DNA of 64,000 nucleotides from Flavobacterium humi (GTDB lineage Bacteria; Bacteroidota; Bacteroidia; Flavobacteriales; Flavobacteriaceae): NCBI RefSeq assembly GCF_004745595.1, contig NZ_SRLH01000007.1, positions 128,769 to 192,768 of the forward strand, read 5' to 3'. Shown piece by piece: positions 1 to 9,986 of this stretch (position 1 is its first letter; each line of letters starts with the position of its first letter). The notes under the pieces were generated by a model. It saw only the letters and a program-made list of their open reading frames with translations, ran no database searches and was not told where the DNA came from. The position numbers and the translations under genes were made by a program.

Positions 1-1335
1 TTCAAAAACAAAGGAGTTCAATTCATGTTAGATGCAGTTTGTAAATATTTACCATCTCCTTTGGATAAAGAAGGTATCGAAGGTATCCATCCTGATGATG
101 CTGATTTGTTGGAAGAAGATCAAACTAAAATCTTGCGTAAACCAGATGTAAAAGAGCCGTTTGCTGCTTTGGCATTTAAGATTGCTACTGACCCATTCGT
201 AGGTCGTTTGGCTTTCTTCCGTGCATACTCTGGCCGTTTAGATGCTGGTTCTTATGTTTTGAACACTCGTTCTGGAAACAAGGAAAGAATTTCTCGTATT
301 TACCAAATGCACGCTAATAAACAAAATCCAATTGAATTTATTGAAGCTGGAGATATTGGTGCTGCTGTAGGATTTAAAGATATCAAAACCGGGGATACAT
401 TGTGTGATGAAAAGCACCCGATTATTCTTGAGTCAATGAAATTCCCTGATCCGGTAATTGGTATCGCTATTGAGCCTAAAACTAAAGCTGACGTTGATAA
501 AATGGGTATGGCTTTGGCGAAATTAGCTGAAGAGGATCCTACATTTACTGTTAGAACAGACGAGGCTTCAGGTCAGACTATTATCTCGGGTATGGGTGAG
601 CTTCACTTGGATATCTTGGTAGATAGAATGAAACGTGAATTTAAAGTTGAAGTGAACCAAGGTGAGCCTCAAGTTGAATATAAAGAAGCATTTACAAGAG
701 CTGCTTCACACAGGGAAACATACAAAAAACAATCTGGAGGTCGTGGTAAATTCGGTGATATCGTATTTACAATTGAGCCTGCTGATGAAGTTGACGGTAA
801 AGTTCCTGTTGGATTGCAATTCATCAATGCTGTAAAAGGTGGTAACGTTCCTAAAGAATATATCCCTGCTGTAGAAAAAGGTTTCCGTGAAGCTATGAAA
901 ACTGGTCCGTTGGCAGGATATGCTGTGGATAGTTTGAAAGTGACTTTAACGGACGGATCTTTCCACCCGGTGGATTCTGATGCTCTTTCTTTTGAATTAG
1001 CGGCAAGAATGGGTTATAAAGAGTCTGGAAAAGCTGCTGGAGCTGTTATTTTAGAGCCTATCATGAAAATCGAGGTTATCACTCCAGAAGAAAACATGGG
1101 TGATATCGTAGGTGACTTGAACCGTCGTAGAGGTCAGGTTAATGACATGGGTGATAGAAACGGAGCGAAAACGATCAAAGCAGATGTGCCTTTGGCTGAG
1201 ATGTTCGGTTATGTAACTACATTAAGAACATTGTCGTCAGGTAGAGCAACATCTACAATGGAGTTTTCTCATTATGCAGAAACACCTTCTAATATTTCAG
1301 AAGAGGTAATCAAAAAAGCAAAAGGTAACGCTTAA
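1..1335 (+). CDS. fusA: Elongation factor G, C-terminal part (5' truncated by window)
   Basis: C-terminal 444 residues of EF-G, the GTPase that drives translocation of tRNA and mRNA on the ribosome. The frame is open to base 1, so the GTP-binding domain and real start lie outside the window; the ATG at 25 is internal. Domain II is visible ([15 protein letters not shown]), then domain III ([13 protein letters not shown]), domain IV ([13 protein letters not shown], which reaches into the decoding site) and domain V ([16 protein letters not shown]). It ends in TAA 10 bases before rpsJ, which fits the end of a str operon (rpsL-rpsG-fusA-rpsJ). Confidence 0.97.
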   Translation, partial: FKNKGVQFMLDAVCKYLPSPLDKEGIEGIHPDDADLLEEDQTKILRKPDVKEPFAALAFKIATDPFVGRLAFFRAYSGRLDAGSYVLNTRSGNKERISRIYQMHANKQNPIEFIEAGDIGAAVGFKDIKTGDTLCDEKHPIILESMKFPDPVIGIAIEPKTKADVDKMGMALAKLAEEDPTFTVRTDEASGQTIISGMGELHLDILVDRMKREFKVEVNQGEPQVEYKEAFTRAASHRETYKKQSGGRGKFGDIVFTIEPADEVDGKVPVGLQFINAVKGGNVPKEYIPAVEKGFREAMKTGPLAGYAVDSLKVTLTDGSFHPVDSDALSFELAARMGYKESGKAAGAVILEPIMKIEVITPEENMGDIVGDLNRRRGQVNDMGDRNGAKTIKADVPLAEMFGYVTTLRTLSSGRATSTMEFSHYAETPSNISEEVIKKAKGNA

Positions 1336-1345
1336 TTTTAAGAAA

Positions 1346-1651
1346 ATGAGTCAAAAAATCAGAATAAAATTGAAATCTTACGATCACATGTTGGTAGACA
1401 AGTCTGCTGAAAAGATTGTAAAAACTGTAAAAAGTACAGGTGCTGTTGTAACTGGTCCTATTCCGTTGCCAACGCATAAAAAACTTTTCACTGTATTGCG
1501 TTCTCCGCACGTTAACAAAAAAGCGAGAGAGCAGTTTGAAGTGATGTCATACAAAAGATTGTTAGATATTTACAGTTCTTCTTCAAAAACTATCGACGCT
1601 CTAATGAAGTTAGAGTTGCCAAGTGGAGTTGAAGTTGAAATCAAAGTCTAA
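1346..1651 (+). CDS. rpsJ: 30S ribosomal protein S10
   Basis: S10 (NusE), 101 residues, of normal length. It sits in the head of the 30S subunit and, in other bacteria, also pairs with NusB in transcription antitermination. Recognised from [14 protein letters not shown] at the N-terminus, [23 protein letters not shown] in parts through the middle loop, and the C-terminal SGVEVEIKV. It is the last gene of the fusA unit; a hairpin and a new promoter separate it from rplC by 111 bases, so here S10 is not the leader gene of the rplC-rplD run as it is in E. coli. Confidence 0.97.
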   Translation: MSQKIRIKLKSYDHMLVDKSAEKIVKTVKSTGAVVTGPIPLPTHKKLFTVLRSPHVNKKAREQFEVMSYKRLLDIYSSSSKTIDALMKLELPSGVEVEIKV

Positions 1652-1672
1652 TTAATTAGATAAAAAGTATTT

Positions 1673-1707
1673 AGGGATTAAGTTTTGTTATTCAAAACTT
1701 AATCCCT
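1673..1707 (+). promoter_or_regulatory. Perfect 15-bp inverted repeat between rpsJ and rplC
   Basis: Arms 1673-1687 and 1693-1707 are exact reverse complements around the 5-base loop TTATT. It could fold in RNA as a terminator-like hairpin ending the str transcripts, although only four T follow. It could also act as a DNA operator, because the rplC promoter elements lie inside its two arms. Confidence 0.7.
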
Positions 1708-1714
1708 ACTTTTG
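1685..1714 (+). promoter_or_regulatory. Bacteroidetes-type promoter for the rplC operon
   Basis: TTG at 1685-1687, a 19-base spacer, then TACTTTTG at 1707-1714, an exact match to TAnnTTTG. Both elements and the spacing fit the primary sigma factor promoters known from Bacteroidetes. Transcription would start near 1720, leaving a leader of roughly 40 AT-rich bases before rplC. Confidence 0.75.
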
Positions 1715-1762
1715 CACACTCAAAAAAAATAAAGTTTTAGTAAATAATTAATAATTAGTAAT

Positions 1763-2380
1763 ATGTCTGGGTTAATCGGAAGAAAAATTGGCATGACTAG
1801 CATCTTTGACGAGAACGGGAAAAACATCCCTTGTACTGTTATTGAAGCAGGACCATGCGTAGTTACCCAAGTCAGAACCAAAGGTGTTGACGGGTATGAA
1901 GCTCTGCAACTTGGTTTCGATGACAAAAACGAGAAACATTCCACAAAAGCTGACTTAGGTCACTTTAAGAAAGCGGGAACTGTAGCTAAGAAAAAAGTCG
2001 TTGAATTCCAGGATTTCGCAAACGAGCACAAATTAGGTGATGTAATCACTGTTGATGTATTCTCTGAAGGAGAATTTGTAGATGTACAAGGTGTGTCTAA
2101 AGGTAAAGGTTTCCAGGGTGTTGTTAAACGTCACGGTTTTGGTGGTGTTGGACAAGCTACTCATGGTCAGCATAACCGTTTAAGAGCGCCAGGTTCTGTG
2201 GGAGCTTCGTCTTATCCGTCTAGAGTGTTCAAAGGAATGCGTATGGCCGGAAGAATGGGTGGAGACAATGTAAAAGTACAAAATCTAAGAGTTTTGAAAG
2301 TAGTGGCTGAAAAGAACCTACTTGTTATCAAAGGATGTGTTCCTGGATGTAAAGACTCTTACGTAATCATTCAGAAGTAA
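1763..2380 (+). CDS. rplC: 50S ribosomal protein L3
   Basis: L3, 205 residues, an early-assembly protein of the 50S subunit that binds the 3' part of 23S rRNA and reaches toward the peptidyl transferase centre. Starts [15 protein letters not shown]; the conserved extension is seen at [16 protein letters not shown] followed by [13 protein letters not shown]. First gene after the promoter at 1685-1714. No Shine-Dalgarno sequence is present; the bases before ATG are A/T only, as is common in this phylum. The stop overlaps the rplD start (TAATG). Confidence 0.97.
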   Translation: MSGLIGRKIGMTSIFDENGKNIPCTVIEAGPCVVTQVRTKGVDGYEALQLGFDDKNEKHSTKADLGHFKKAGTVAKKKVVEFQDFANEHKLGDVITVDVFSEGEFVDVQGVSKGKGFQGVVKRHGFGGVGQATHGQHNRLRAPGSVGASSYPSRVFKGMRMAGRMGGDNVKVQNLRVLKVVAEKNLLVIKGCVPGCKDSYVIIQK

Positions 2381-3009
2381 TGGAAGTAAAAGTTTTAAAT
2401 ATCAACGGAAAAGAAACTGGAAGAAAAGTTCAACTTTCTGATTCAGTTTTCGCAATCGAGCCTAATAAGCATGCGGTATATCTTGATGTTAAGCAATACT
2501 TAGCAAATCAAAGACAAGGAACTCACAAAGCTAAAGAAAGAGCTGAAGTTGCCGGAAGTACTCGTAAGATTAAAAAACAAAAAGGTACTGGTACAGCTCG
2601 TGCCGGTAGTGCAAAAAACCCTTTATTCAAAGGAGGAGGTACTGTTTTTGGACCTAGACCTAGAAGTTATTCATTCAAATTGAATAAAACGGTTAAGCGT
2701 TTAGCAAGAAAATCAGCTTTCTCTATCAAAGCGCAAGAGTCGAATATTATAGTAGTAGAAGATTTCACATTTGAAGCTCCAAATACTAAAAATTTCATCA
2801 ACGTTTTGAAAGCGTTAGGGTTAGAAAACAAAAAATCCTTATTCGTGTTGGGCGATACAAATAAAAATGTATATTTGTCGTCACGTAATTTAAAGGCGTC
2901 TAATGTGTTAACTAGCTCAGAATTAAGTACTTATGCGATATTACACGCAAATAATTTAGTTCTTTTAGAAGGATCTTTAGAAGGAATTGAAGAAAATTTA
3001 AGCAAATAA
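2380..3009 (+). CDS. rplD: 50S ribosomal protein L4
   Basis: L4, 209 residues. Its body binds 23S rRNA domain I and a long loop lines the peptide exit tunnel. That basic loop is visible at [15 protein letters not shown] and [15 protein letters not shown]. In E. coli L4 represses its own operon; no homologous leader structure can be recognised here, though the promoter hairpin upstream of rplC is a possible control point. Its ATG shares a base with the L3 stop, suggesting translational coupling. Confidence 0.97.
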   Translation: MEVKVLNINGKETGRKVQLSDSVFAIEPNKHAVYLDVKQYLANQRQGTHKAKERAEVAGSTRKIKKQKGTGTARAGSAKNPLFKGGGTVFGPRPRSYSFKLNKTVKRLARKSAFSIKAQESNIIVVEDFTFEAPNTKNFINVLKALGLENKKSLFVLGDTNKNVYLSSRNLKASNVLTSSELSTYAILHANNLVLLEGSLEGIEENLSK

Positions 3010-3015
3010 TAGGCC

Positions 3016-3306
3016 ATGAGTATCATAATTAAACCTATCGTAACAGAAAAAATAACCAAAGACGGTGAAGTATTCAACCGTTTTGGTTTCGTTGTAGACA
3101 AAAAAGCAAACAAAGTACAAATTAAGAAAGCTATTGAAGCTGCTTATGCTGTTAAAGTTGTAAATGTTAATACAATGAATGTACGTCCGGACAGATCGAC
3201 TAAATACACTAAAAGTGGATTGATCACCGGTAAGTCAAATGCTTACAAAAAAGCAATTGTACAAGTACAAGAGGGAGAAACAATAGATTTTTACAACAAT
3301 ATCTAA
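3016..3306 (+). CDS. rplW: 50S ribosomal protein L23
   Basis: L23, 96 residues, sits at the mouth of the peptide exit tunnel, where trigger factor and SRP dock. Recognised from IIKPIVTEKIT at the N-terminus and the core VDKKANKVQIKKAIE, followed by the conserved VVNVNTMNVRP. Six bases separate it from rplD and nine from rplB, so it is cotranscribed and probably coupled. Confidence 0.96.
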   Translation: MSIIIKPIVTEKITKDGEVFNRFGFVVDKKANKVQIKKAIEAAYAVKVVNVNTMNVRPDRSTKYTKSGLITGKSNAYKKAIVQVQEGETIDFYNNI

Positions 3307-3315
3307 TAAAATAAG

Positions 3316-4140
3316 ATGTCAGTAAGAAAATTAAAACCTATTACCCCGGGTCAGCGTTTTAGAGTTGTTAATGGTTTTGACGCTATTACAACTGATAAGC
3401 CGGAGCGTTCATTGATCGCACCGATAAAAAACTCTGGAGGTAGAAATAGTCAAGGAAAAATGACCATGCGTTATACAGGCGGTGGTCACAAACAAAGATA
3501 TCGTATCATTGATTTCAAAAGAACTAAAGCTGGAATTCCTGCTACGGTTAAATCAATTGAGTACGATCCAAACAGAACTGCTTTTATCGCATTATTGGCT
3601 TATGCTGATGGTGAGAAAACGTATATTATTGCTCAAAACGGATTGCAAGTAGGGCAAAAAGTTGTTTCAGGAGAAGGTTCAGCGCCGGAAATCGGAAATA
3701 CTTTGCCATTAAGCAAAATTCCATTGGGAACTGTAATATCTTGTATTGAGTTGCGTCCAGGTCAAGGAGCTGTTATTGCTCGTTCGGCTGGTACATTTGC
3801 TCAATTAATGGCGAGAGACGGTAAATACGCTACAATTAAAATGCCTTCAGGAGAGACAAGATTAATCTTGCTTACTTGTTCTGCAACAATTGGAGCTGTA
3901 TCTAACTCCGATCATCAATTGATCGTATCTGGTAAAGCAGGTAGAACAAGATGGTTGGGTAGAAGACCTAGAACTAGACCGGTAGCGATGAACCCTGTCG
4001 ATCACCCAATGGGTGGTGGTGAAGGACGTTCTTCTGGAGGTCATCCACGTTCAAGAAAAGGTTTACCAGCTAAAGGTTATAGAACTCGTTCTAAGCAAAA
4101 CCCAAGTAACAAGTATATTGTAGAACGTAGAAAGAAATAA
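3316..4140 (+). CDS. rplB: 50S ribosomal protein L2
   Basis: L2, 274 residues, needed for subunit association and peptidyl transfer. The N-terminal domain contains [19 protein letters not shown]. The C-terminal signature [14 protein letters not shown] keeps the histidine (residue 230 counting Met1) that corresponds to the functionally important His229 of E. coli; the next conserved His of the E. coli motif (HPHGGG) is Met here. This is the standard position in the S10 operon, between L23 and S19. Confidence 0.97.
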   Translation: MSVRKLKPITPGQRFRVVNGFDAITTDKPERSLIAPIKNSGGRNSQGKMTMRYTGGGHKQRYRIIDFKRTKAGIPATVKSIEYDPNRTAFIALLAYADGEKTYIIAQNGLQVGQKVVSGEGSAPEIGNTLPLSKIPLGTVISCIELRPGQGAVIARSAGTFAQLMARDGKYATIKMPSGETRLILLTCSATIGAVSNSDHQLIVSGKAGRTRWLGRRPRTRPVAMNPVDHPMGGGEGRSSGGHPRSRKGLPAKGYRTRSKQNPSNKYIVERRKK

Positions 4141-4146
4141 TAAGAT

Positions 4147-4425
4147 ATGGCACGTTCATTAAAAAAAGGACCTTTCGTACACTATAAATTAGAAAAGAAA
4201 GTACAAGAAAACATAGAAGGCGGAAACAAAGGAGTTGTTAAGACTTGGTCTCGCGCATCTATGATTACTCCAGATTTCGTAGGACAAACAATCGCTGTTC
4301 ACAACGGCCGTCAGTTTGTTCCGGTTTATGTAACTGAGAATATGGTAGGACATAAATTAGGAGAATTTTCACCAACAAGATCGTTTAGAGGTCACGCTGG
4401 AGCAAAAAACAAAGGTAAAAAATAA
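4147..4425 (+). CDS. rpsS: 30S ribosomal protein S19
   Basis: S19, 92 residues, forms the head of the 30S subunit with S13 and contacts the A-site tRNA. Starts [15 protein letters not shown]; the family core [15 protein letters not shown] and [19 protein letters not shown] is complete, with a basic tail GAKNKGKK. Six bases from rplB and six from rplV, within one operon. Confidence 0.97.
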   Translation: MARSLKKGPFVHYKLEKKVQENIEGGNKGVVKTWSRASMITPDFVGQTIAVHNGRQFVPVYVTENMVGHKLGEFSPTRSFRGHAGAKNKGKK

Positions 4426-4431
4426 GAAGCA

Positions 4432-4842
4432 ATGGGAGTTCGTAAAAGAGAAACAGCAGACGCAAGAAAAGAGGCTAATAAGACTCTAGCTTTTGCAAAG
4501 TTAAATAACTGCCCTACTTCACCTAGAAAAATGCGCTTAGTAGCAGATCTAGTAAGAGGTCAGAAAGTGGAAAGAGCACTTAATATTTTAAGATTCAGCT
4601 CTAAAGAAGCTTCAAGAAAATTAGAAAAACTATTATTATCTGCAATCAACAACTGGGAGCAGAAAAATAGTGAAGGTAATGTGACTGAAGCAGGCTTATT
4701 TATCAAAGAGATCAAAGTAGATGGTGGTATGATGTTAAAAAGACTTCGTCCAGCTCCACAAGGTCGTGCACACAGAATTAGAAAACGTTCTAACCACGTA
4801 ACAATCGTGTTGGGAGCTATTAATAACACACAAAGCAATTAA
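4432..4842 (+). CDS. rplV: 50S ribosomal protein L22
   Basis: L22, 136 residues, with a long hairpin that narrows the exit tunnel opposite L4 (site of macrolide resistance changes in other bacteria). Core visible as [19 protein letters not shown] and the hairpin [20 protein letters not shown]. About 20 residues longer at the N-terminus than the E. coli protein ([17 protein letters not shown]). The alternative is a later start, but no better ATG is present. Confidence 0.96.
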   Translation: MGVRKRETADARKEANKTLAFAKLNNCPTSPRKMRLVADLVRGQKVERALNILRFSSKEASRKLEKLLLSAINNWEQKNSEGNVTEAGLFIKEIKVDGGMMLKRLRPAPQGRAHRIRKRSNHVTIVLGAINNTQSN

Positions 4843-4847
4843 TAAAG

Positions 4848-5591
4848 ATGGGACAAAAGACAAATCCAATCGGAAATCGCCTTGGTATCATCAGAGGATG
4901 GGATTCTAACTGGTATGGTGGTAATGACTACGGTGATAAAATCGCCGAAGACTACAAAATCAGAAAGTACATTCATGCTCGTTTATCAAAAGCTAGTGTA
5001 TCTAAAGTAATTATCGAGAGAACTTTAAAACTTGTAACCGTTACTATCACTACTGCAAGACCTGGTATCATTATCGGGAAAGGTGGACAAGAGGTAGACA
5101 AGTTGAAAGAGGAACTTAAGAAAGTTACTGACAAAGAGGTTCAAATCAACATCTTTGAAATCAAAAGACCTGAGTTAGATGCTTATCTAGTTGCGACTAG
5201 CATCGCTCGTCAAATCGAAAGCCGTATCTCTTACAGAAGAGCTATTAAAATGGCTATCGCTGCATCTATGAGAATGAATGCAGAAGGAATTAAAGTTTTG
5301 ATTTCCGGTCGTTTGAATGGTGCTGAAATGGCACGTTCAGAAGGTTTCAAAGAAGGAAGGATTCCTCTATCAACTTTCAGAGCCGATATTGATTATGCTT
5401 TGGCTGAAGCACATACTACTTACGGTAGAATGGGTATCAAAGTATGGATCATGAAAGGTGAGGTGTATGGAAAGCGTGATTTATCTCCACTTGTTGGAAT
5501 GGATAAAAAACAAGCTTCAGGTGGTAAAGGTGGTGATGCTCCTCGTGGAGGAAAGCCAAACGGAAAACCAAATCCTCGTAAAAGAAAGTAA
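4848..5591 (+). CDS. rpsC: 30S ribosomal protein S3
   Basis: S3, 247 residues, part of the mRNA entry tunnel and its helicase activity. Starts [13 protein letters not shown]; the KH RNA-binding motif with the GXXG loop ([13 protein letters not shown]) is at about residues 75-90. The C-terminal domain is marked by [16 protein letters not shown] and [13 protein letters not shown]. The tail after residue 220 is rich in Gly, Lys and Pro ([12 protein letters not shown]), a typical variable extension. Confidence 0.97.
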   Translation: MGQKTNPIGNRLGIIRGWDSNWYGGNDYGDKIAEDYKIRKYIHARLSKASVSKVIIERTLKLVTVTITTARPGIIIGKGGQEVDKLKEELKKVTDKEVQINIFEIKRPELDAYLVATSIARQIESRISYRRAIKMAIAASMRMNAEGIKVLISGRLNGAEMARSEGFKEGRIPLSTFRADIDYALAEAHTTYGRMGIKVWIMKGEVYGKRDLSPLVGMDKKQASGGKGGDAPRGGKPNGKPNPRKRK

Positions 5592-5609
5592 TTTTTAAAT
5601 TAAAGAAAA

Positions 5610-6035
5610 ATGTTACAGCCTAAAAGAACAAAATACCGTAAGGTACAGAAAGGTAAAATGAAAGGTAACGCTCAAAGAGGGCACGAACTTTCTAATGGAA
5701 TGTTTGGAATTAAATCTGTTCATGAAGATGGAGCTTTCTTGACGTCTCGTCAAATCGAAGCTGCTCGTATCGCTGCAACTCGTTACATGAAACGTGAGGG
5801 GCAATTATGGATCAAGATATTCCCGGACAAACCTATAACAAAGAAACCTCTTGAAGTACGTATGGGTAAAGGTAAAGGTGCAGTTGAATACTGGGCTGCT
5901 GTTGTTAAACCAGGAAGAATTATGTTTGAAGTTGGTGGAGTTCCTTTGTCAGTTGCAAAAGAGGCGTTACGTCTTGCAGCTCAAAAATTACCAGTTAAAA
6001 CTAAATTCGTCGTTGCTAGAGATTTCGAAGCATAA
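5610..6035 (+). CDS. rplP: 50S ribosomal protein L16
   Basis: L16, 141 residues, binds near the A-site tRNA elbow and is a late assembly factor of the 50S subunit. Recognised by [34 protein letters not shown] and [19 protein letters not shown] second forward frame within it (5851-6066) is out of phase and has no protein similarity that I can see, so it is left out. Followed after 11 bases by rpmC. Confidence 0.97.
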   Translation: MLQPKRTKYRKVQKGKMKGNAQRGHELSNGMFGIKSVHEDGAFLTSRQIEAARIAATRYMKREGQLWIKIFPDKPITKKPLEVRMGKGKGAVEYWAAVVKPGRIMFEVGGVPLSVAKEALRLAAQKLPVKTKFVVARDFEA

Positions 6036-6046
6036 TCAATATTATT

Positions 6047-6238
6047 ATGAAACAATCAGAAATTAAAGATCTATCTGCAGCTGAGTTACAAGCTAAATTA
6101 GTTCAGTTAAAGAAAACGTACGCCGACCTAAAAATCGCTCATGCTATTTCTCCAATCGAGAATCCGCTTCAAATTAGAAGTTTAAGACGTTCAGTGGCAA
6201 GAATTGCAACTGAAATTAGCAAAAGAGAGCTACAATAA
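6047..6238 (+). CDS. rpmC: 50S ribosomal protein L29
   Basis: L29, 63 residues, a two-helix protein beside L23 near the tunnel exit. Recognised from MKQSEIKDLSAAELQAKL and the conserved NPLQIRSLRRSVARI. It ends in TAA 18 bases before the chosen ATG of rpsQ. Confidence 0.96.
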   Translation: MKQSEIKDLSAAELQAKLVQLKKTYADLKIAHAISPIENPLQIRSLRRSVARIATEISKRELQ

Positions 6239-6256
6239 TTGTATTCTGCTGAAAAG

Positions 6257-6514
6257 ATGGAAAAAAGAAATTTAAGAAAAGAAAGAATTGGTGTTGTAAC
6301 TAGTGACAAAATGGACAAGTCTATTGTTGTTTCTGAGGTACGTAGAGTAAAACACCCATTATATGGTAAGTTCGTGTTAAAAACTAAGAAATATGTTGCA
6401 CACGACGAAACAAACGACTGTAACATCGGAGATACGGTAAAGATCATGGAAACAAGACCTTTGTCTAAATCTAAATGTTGGAGACTAGTTGAAATCATTG
6501 AAAGAGCTAAATAA
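6257..6514 (+). CDS. rpsQ: 30S ribosomal protein S17
   Basis: S17, 85 residues, an early 16S rRNA binder (OB fold). I start it at ATG 6257 ([14 protein letters not shown]). An in-frame TTG at 6239, directly after the rpmC stop, would add six residues but has no support. Motifs: [13 protein letters not shown], then [14 protein letters not shown] and the conserved [19 protein letters not shown]. Two bases separate it from rplN. Confidence 0.95.
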   Translation: MEKRNLRKERIGVVTSDKMDKSIVVSEVRRVKHPLYGKFVLKTKKYVAHDETNDCNIGDTVKIMETRPLSKSKCWRLVEIIERAK

Positions 6515-6516
6515 TT

Positions 6517-6885
6517 ATGGTACAACAAGAATCAAGACTAAGAGTAGCAGACAACACGGGAGCTAAAGAAGTTTTAACTATCCGTGTGCTTGGAGGAACG
6601 AAACGTCGTTATGCCTCTGTTGGAGATAAAATTGTAGTTTCTATCAAAGATGCAACACCTAACGGAAACGTTAAAAAAGGTGCTGTTTCAACTGCAGTTG
6701 TTGTACGTACCAAAAAAGAAGTACGAAGAGCCGATGGTTCATACATCAGATTTGACGATAACGCTTGCGTATTGTTGAATGCTGCTGGTGAGATGAGAGG
6801 AACTCGTGTTTTTGGTCCGGTTGCAAGAGAACTTCGTGAAAAACAATTCATGAAAATTGTATCATTGGCACCTGAAGTGCTTTAA
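6517..6885 (+). CDS. rplN: 50S ribosomal protein L14
   Basis: L14, 122 residues, at the subunit interface and the docking site of the silencing factor RsfS. Very conserved: [36 protein letters not shown] and [24 protein letters not shown]. Standard length and standard position as the first gene of the spc group, here continuous with the S10 group. Confidence 0.97.
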   Translation: MVQQESRLRVADNTGAKEVLTIRVLGGTKRRYASVGDKIVVSIKDATPNGNVKKGAVSTAVVVRTKKEVRRADGSYIRFDDNACVLLNAAGEMRGTRVFGPVARELREKQFMKIVSLAPEVL

Positions 6886-6897
6886 TTTTTCAGTAAG

Positions 6898-7212
6898 ATG
6901 ATAAAGCTAAAAATAAAATCAGGAGACGTAGTTAGAGTGATTGCCGGTGACCATAAAGGTTCGGAAGGTAAAGTTCTAAAAGTGGATCGTGAAAAGAACA
7001 AAGCGATCGTTGAAGGTGTAAACATGGTTTCGAAACATACTAAACCAAGTGCAAAAAACCCTCAGGGAGGAATCGTTAAGAAAGAAGCTCCAATACAAAT
7101 TTCCAACATCGCTCTTATAGATCCTAAAACAAAGGAAACTACAAGAGTTGGAATTAAAGTTGAAGGAGATAAGAAAGTAAGATTTTCAAAAAAATCTAAT
7201 CAAGTATTATAG
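6898..7212 (+). CDS. rplX: 50S ribosomal protein L24
   Basis: L24, 104 residues, a 23S rRNA assembly initiator near the tunnel exit. The KOW motif is at the start ([21 protein letters not shown]), followed by [15 protein letters not shown] and [15 protein letters not shown]. Two bases separate its stop from rplE. Confidence 0.97.
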   Translation: MIKLKIKSGDVVRVIAGDHKGSEGKVLKVDREKNKAIVEGVNMVSKHTKPSAKNPQGGIVKKEAPIQISNIALIDPKTKETTRVGIKVEGDKKVRFSKKSNQVL

Positions 7213-7214
7213 TA

Positions 7215-7766
7215 ATGGCTTATATACCTAGACTTAAAGAAGAATATAAGAGTAGAGTTATCTCTGCTCTTAAAGAAGAATTCGGTTACAAAAACGTTAT
7301 GCAAGTTCCTAAATTGGAAAAAATCGTTTTGAGTAAAGGAGTTGGTGCGGCGGTATCTGATAAGAAACTTATCGATTATGCTGTAGAAGAGTTAACAAAA
7401 ATTACTGGACAAAAAGCGGTAGCTACTATCTCTAAAAAAGACGTTGCGTCTTTCAAATTGAGAAAAGGAATGCCAATTGGAGCTAAAGTAACTCTTCGTG
7501 GAGAAAGAATGTATGAGTTCTTAGACAGATTAGTGACTTCGTCTCTGCCTCGTGTAAGAGATTTTAACGGAATTAAATCTACAGGTTTCGACGGTAGAGG
7601 AAATTACAACCTAGGAGTTCTTGAGCAAATTATCTTTCCGGAAATTGATATTGATAAAGTGAACAAAATCTCAGGTATGGATATTACTTTCGTAACATCT
7701 GCTACTACAGATAAAGAAGCACAATCATTATTGTCTGAATTAGGTTTACCTTTTAAAAAGAATTAA
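7215..7766 (+). CDS. rplE: 50S ribosomal protein L5
   Basis: L5, 183 residues, binds 5S rRNA and contacts the P-site tRNA and S13. Visible: [47 protein letters not shown] and the C-terminal [19 protein letters not shown]. Complete and of normal length; three bases before rpsN. Confidence 0.97.
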   Translation: MAYIPRLKEEYKSRVISALKEEFGYKNVMQVPKLEKIVLSKGVGAAVSDKKLIDYAVEELTKITGQKAVATISKKDVASFKLRKGMPIGAKVTLRGERMYEFLDRLVTSSLPRVRDFNGIKSTGFDGRGNYNLGVLEQIIFPEIDIDKVNKISGMDITFVTSATTDKEAQSLLSELGLPFKKN

Positions 7767-7769
7767 GAT

Positions 7770-8039
7770 ATGGCTAAAGAATCAATGAAAGCCCGTGAGG
7801 TTAAAAGAGAAAAAACGGTAGCTAAATACGCAGAGAAAAGAAAAGCTTTGTTAGAAGCTGGAGATTATGTATCTTTGCAAAAATTACCGAAAAATGCTTC
7901 TCCAGTTCGTTTGCATAATCGTTGCAAATTAACAGGAAGACCTAGAGGTTACATGCGTCAATTCGGTATTTCACGTGTTACATTCCGTGAAATGGCTAAC
8001 AGTGGATTGATTCCAGGAGTTAAAAAAGCTAGCTGGTAA
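7770..8039 (+). CDS. rpsN: 30S ribosomal protein S14 (zinc-free type)
   Basis: S14, 89 residues, in the 30S head. The C-terminal core [20 protein letters not shown] is diagnostic. Only one cysteine is present, so it lacks the two CxxC pairs of the zinc-binding form and belongs to the zinc-independent type, intermediate in length between the 61-residue zinc form and the 101-residue E. coli form. It is followed by a 79-base gap with a predicted hairpin before rpsH. Confidence 0.96.
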   Translation: MAKESMKAREVKREKTVAKYAEKRKALLEAGDYVSLQKLPKNASPVRLHNRCKLTGRPRGYMRQFGISRVTFREMANSGLIPGVKKASW

Positions 8040-8059
8040 TATAATAAAGTTTATAAATT

Positions 8060-8102
8060 GGTCAAAGGTTCAGCTAATGAGTATTAGCTGAAAACCATGA
8101 CC
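8060..8102 (+). promoter_or_regulatory. Predicted RNA hairpin upstream of rpsH (S8)
   Basis: A perfect 10-bp stem (8069-8078 with 8083-8092, loop GAGT) extends through GG/CC and, past an internal loop, a 5-bp base stem GGTCA/TGACC (8060-8064 with 8098-8102). It fills the only long gap in the spc group and ends 16 bases before the S8 start, so it could be an autoregulatory target for S8 or a processing site. No terminator T-run follows. Confidence 0.55.
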
Positions 8103-8118
8103 GCAAATTAATACATAT

Positions 8119-8517
8119 ATGTATACAGATCCAATTGCCGATTATCTTACGAGAGTTAGGAACGCAGTGAAAGCAAACCACAAAGTGGTGGAGATTCCTG
8201 CTTCTAACATGAAGAAAGAGATCACAAAGATTTTATTCGATCAAGGGTATATTTTAAGTTACAAATTTGAGGACAACGCTGTTCAGGGTTCAATCAAAAT
8301 TGCTCTTAAGTATGATAAAGATACTAAAGAGTCTGTAATTAAAGATATTCAAAGAATTAGTAAACCAGGTTTACGTAAATATGCAGGTGCATCTAACCTA
8401 CCAAGAATCTTAAATGGTTTAGGTATTGCGATTGTTTCCACTTCTAAAGGTCTTATGACTGGGAAACAAGCAAAACATCTTAATGTTGGTGGTGAGGTAA
8501 TTTGTTACGTATACTAA
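8119..8517 (+). CDS. rpsH: 30S ribosomal protein S8
   Basis: S8, 132 residues, a primary 16S rRNA binder (helix 21) and, in E. coli, the translational repressor of the spc operon. Starts [16 protein letters not shown]; the C-terminal RNA-binding signature [13 protein letters not shown] and GGEVICYVY are intact. The 79-base spacer ahead of it holds a stable hairpin, a plausible feedback site. Confidence 0.97.
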   Translation: MYTDPIADYLTRVRNAVKANHKVVEIPASNMKKEITKILFDQGYILSYKFEDNAVQGSIKIALKYDKDTKESVIKDIQRISKPGLRKYAGASNLPRILNGLGIAIVSTSKGLMTGKQAKHLNVGGEVICYVY

Positions 8518-8532
8518 TAATAGACTACTGAA

Positions 8533-9078
8533 ATGTCAAGAATAGGTAAAAATCCAATTGCAATTCCAGCAGGAGTAACTGTTGAAATTAAAGACGCTGT
8601 AGTTACAGTAAAAGGAAAATTAGGGCAACTTACACAAGACTATACTAACAACGTAACCGTTAAGGTTGAAGAAGGTCAGGTTATTGTAGAAAGAGCTGCT
8701 GATAGCAAACAAGAGAGAGCTCAACACGGTTTGTATAGAGCTTTAATCAATAACATGATTACTGGTGTATCTACTGGTTTTACAAAAGAGTTAGAACTCG
8801 TTGGAGTAGGTTATAGAGCGTCTAATCAAGGACAAAAACTTGATTTGGCTTTAGGGTACTCTCACAACATTGTTTTAGAAATTGCCCCTGAAGTTACTTT
8901 AGAGACTGTTTCTGAAAAAGGGAAAAACCCGATTGTAAAATTAACTTCATTCGATAAACAACTTTTAGGTCAGGTAGCTGCGAAAATCAGAGGTTTCCGT
9001 AAGCCTGAGCCGTACAAAGGAAAAGGTGTTAAATTTGTAGGTGAAGTATTAAGAAGAAAAGCAGGTAAATCAGCTTAA
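8533..9078 (+). CDS. rplF: 50S ribosomal protein L6
   Basis: L6, 181 residues, two similar domains near the factor-binding site of the 50S subunit. [15 protein letters not shown] opens it; domain 2 is marked by [16 protein letters not shown] and the conserved [17 protein letters not shown]. Complete, with 15 bases to rpsH and 11 to rplR. Confidence 0.97.
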   Translation: MSRIGKNPIAIPAGVTVEIKDAVVTVKGKLGQLTQDYTNNVTVKVEEGQVIVERAADSKQERAQHGLYRALINNMITGVSTGFTKELELVGVGYRASNQGQKLDLALGYSHNIVLEIAPEVTLETVSEKGKNPIVKLTSFDKQLLGQVAAKIRGFRKPEPYKGKGVKFVGEVLRRKAGKSA

Positions 9079-9089
9079 AAATTAAGATT

Positions 9090-9443
9090 ATGTCATTAAC
9101 AAAATCTGATAGAAGACAGAGAATACAGTACAGAATTAGAAAGATTGTTAGCGGAACTGCTGCAAGACCTCGTTTATCTGTATTCAGAAGTAACAAAGAA
9201 ATCTATGCTCAACTTATAGATGATGTAAACGGTGTAACATTATTGGCAACTTCTTCTCGTGAAAAAGGAGTAGATGCAAATGGTACTAAAATTGAAGTGG
9301 CTGCTGCTGTTGGGAAACTAATGGGAGAAAAAGCTTTAAAAGCAGGTATTGAAAATGTTACTTTCGATAGAGGTGGTTATTTATACCATGGTCGTGTGAA
9401 ATCATTAGCTGAAGGCGCTAGAGCGGCTGGATTAAAATTCTAA
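9090..9443 (+). CDS. rplR: 50S ribosomal protein L18
   Basis: L18, 117 residues, binds 5S rRNA with L5 and L25. Recognised by the basic N-terminus [15 protein letters not shown], then [19 protein letters not shown] and the C-terminal [23 protein letters not shown]. Six bases before rpsE. Confidence 0.97.
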   Translation: MSLTKSDRRQRIQYRIRKIVSGTAARPRLSVFRSNKEIYAQLIDDVNGVTLLATSSREKGVDANGTKIEVAAAVGKLMGEKALKAGIENVTFDRGGYLYHGRVKSLAEGARAAGLKF

Positions 9444-9449
9444 GAAATT

Positions 9450-9974
9450 ATGTATCATAAATACAAAAACGTAGAGTTAGTAAAACCAAGTGGTCTTGAA
9501 TTGAAAGATCGTTTGGTAAGTGTGAATCGTGTTACTAAAGTTACAAAAGGTGGTAGAGCTTTCGGGTTCTCTGCAATTGTAGTTGTAGGAGACGAGAACG
9601 GAGTAGTTGGACACGGACTTGGAAAATCTAAGGATGTTTCTGAAGCAATTGCGAAAGCAGTGGAAGATGCTAAGAAAAATCTAGTGAAAATTCCTTTGAG
9701 CGGTCAATCTGTTCCTCACGAGCAAAAAGGTAAGTTCGGTGGTGCAAGAGTATTCTTGATGCCAGCTTCCCATGGTACTGGAGTAATTGCCGGTGGTGCT
9801 GTTCGTTCGGTTCTTGAATCTGTAGGTATTCACGATGTATTGTCAAAATCTCAGGGATCTTCTAATCCACACAACGTGGTAAAAGCTACTTTCGATGCAT
9901 TATTGCAAATGAGAAGCGCTTACACGGTGTCAAGACAAAGAGGAATTTCGTTAGAGAAAGTATTTAAAGGTTAA
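9450..9974 (+). CDS. rpsE: 30S ribosomal protein S5
   Basis: S5, 174 residues, part of the mRNA entry site and involved in decoding accuracy. Double-stranded-RNA-like domain: [38 protein letters not shown]-terminal domain: APASHGTG-type segment seen as [20 protein letters not shown]. Complete; rpmD follows after 12 bases. Confidence 0.97.
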   Translation: MYHKYKNVELVKPSGLELKDRLVSVNRVTKVTKGGRAFGFSAIVVVGDENGVVGHGLGKSKDVSEAIAKAVEDAKKNLVKIPLSGQSVPHEQKGKFGGARVFLMPASHGTGVIAGGAVRSVLESVGIHDVLSKSQGSSNPHNVVKATFDALLQMRSAYTVSRQRGISLEKVFKG

Positions 9975-9986
9975 TTCAAGGAAATT

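Noticed and set aside
5851-6066. Forward frame of 71 codons overlapping rplP
   Set aside because: Out of frame with L16, no independent start signal and no recognisable product.
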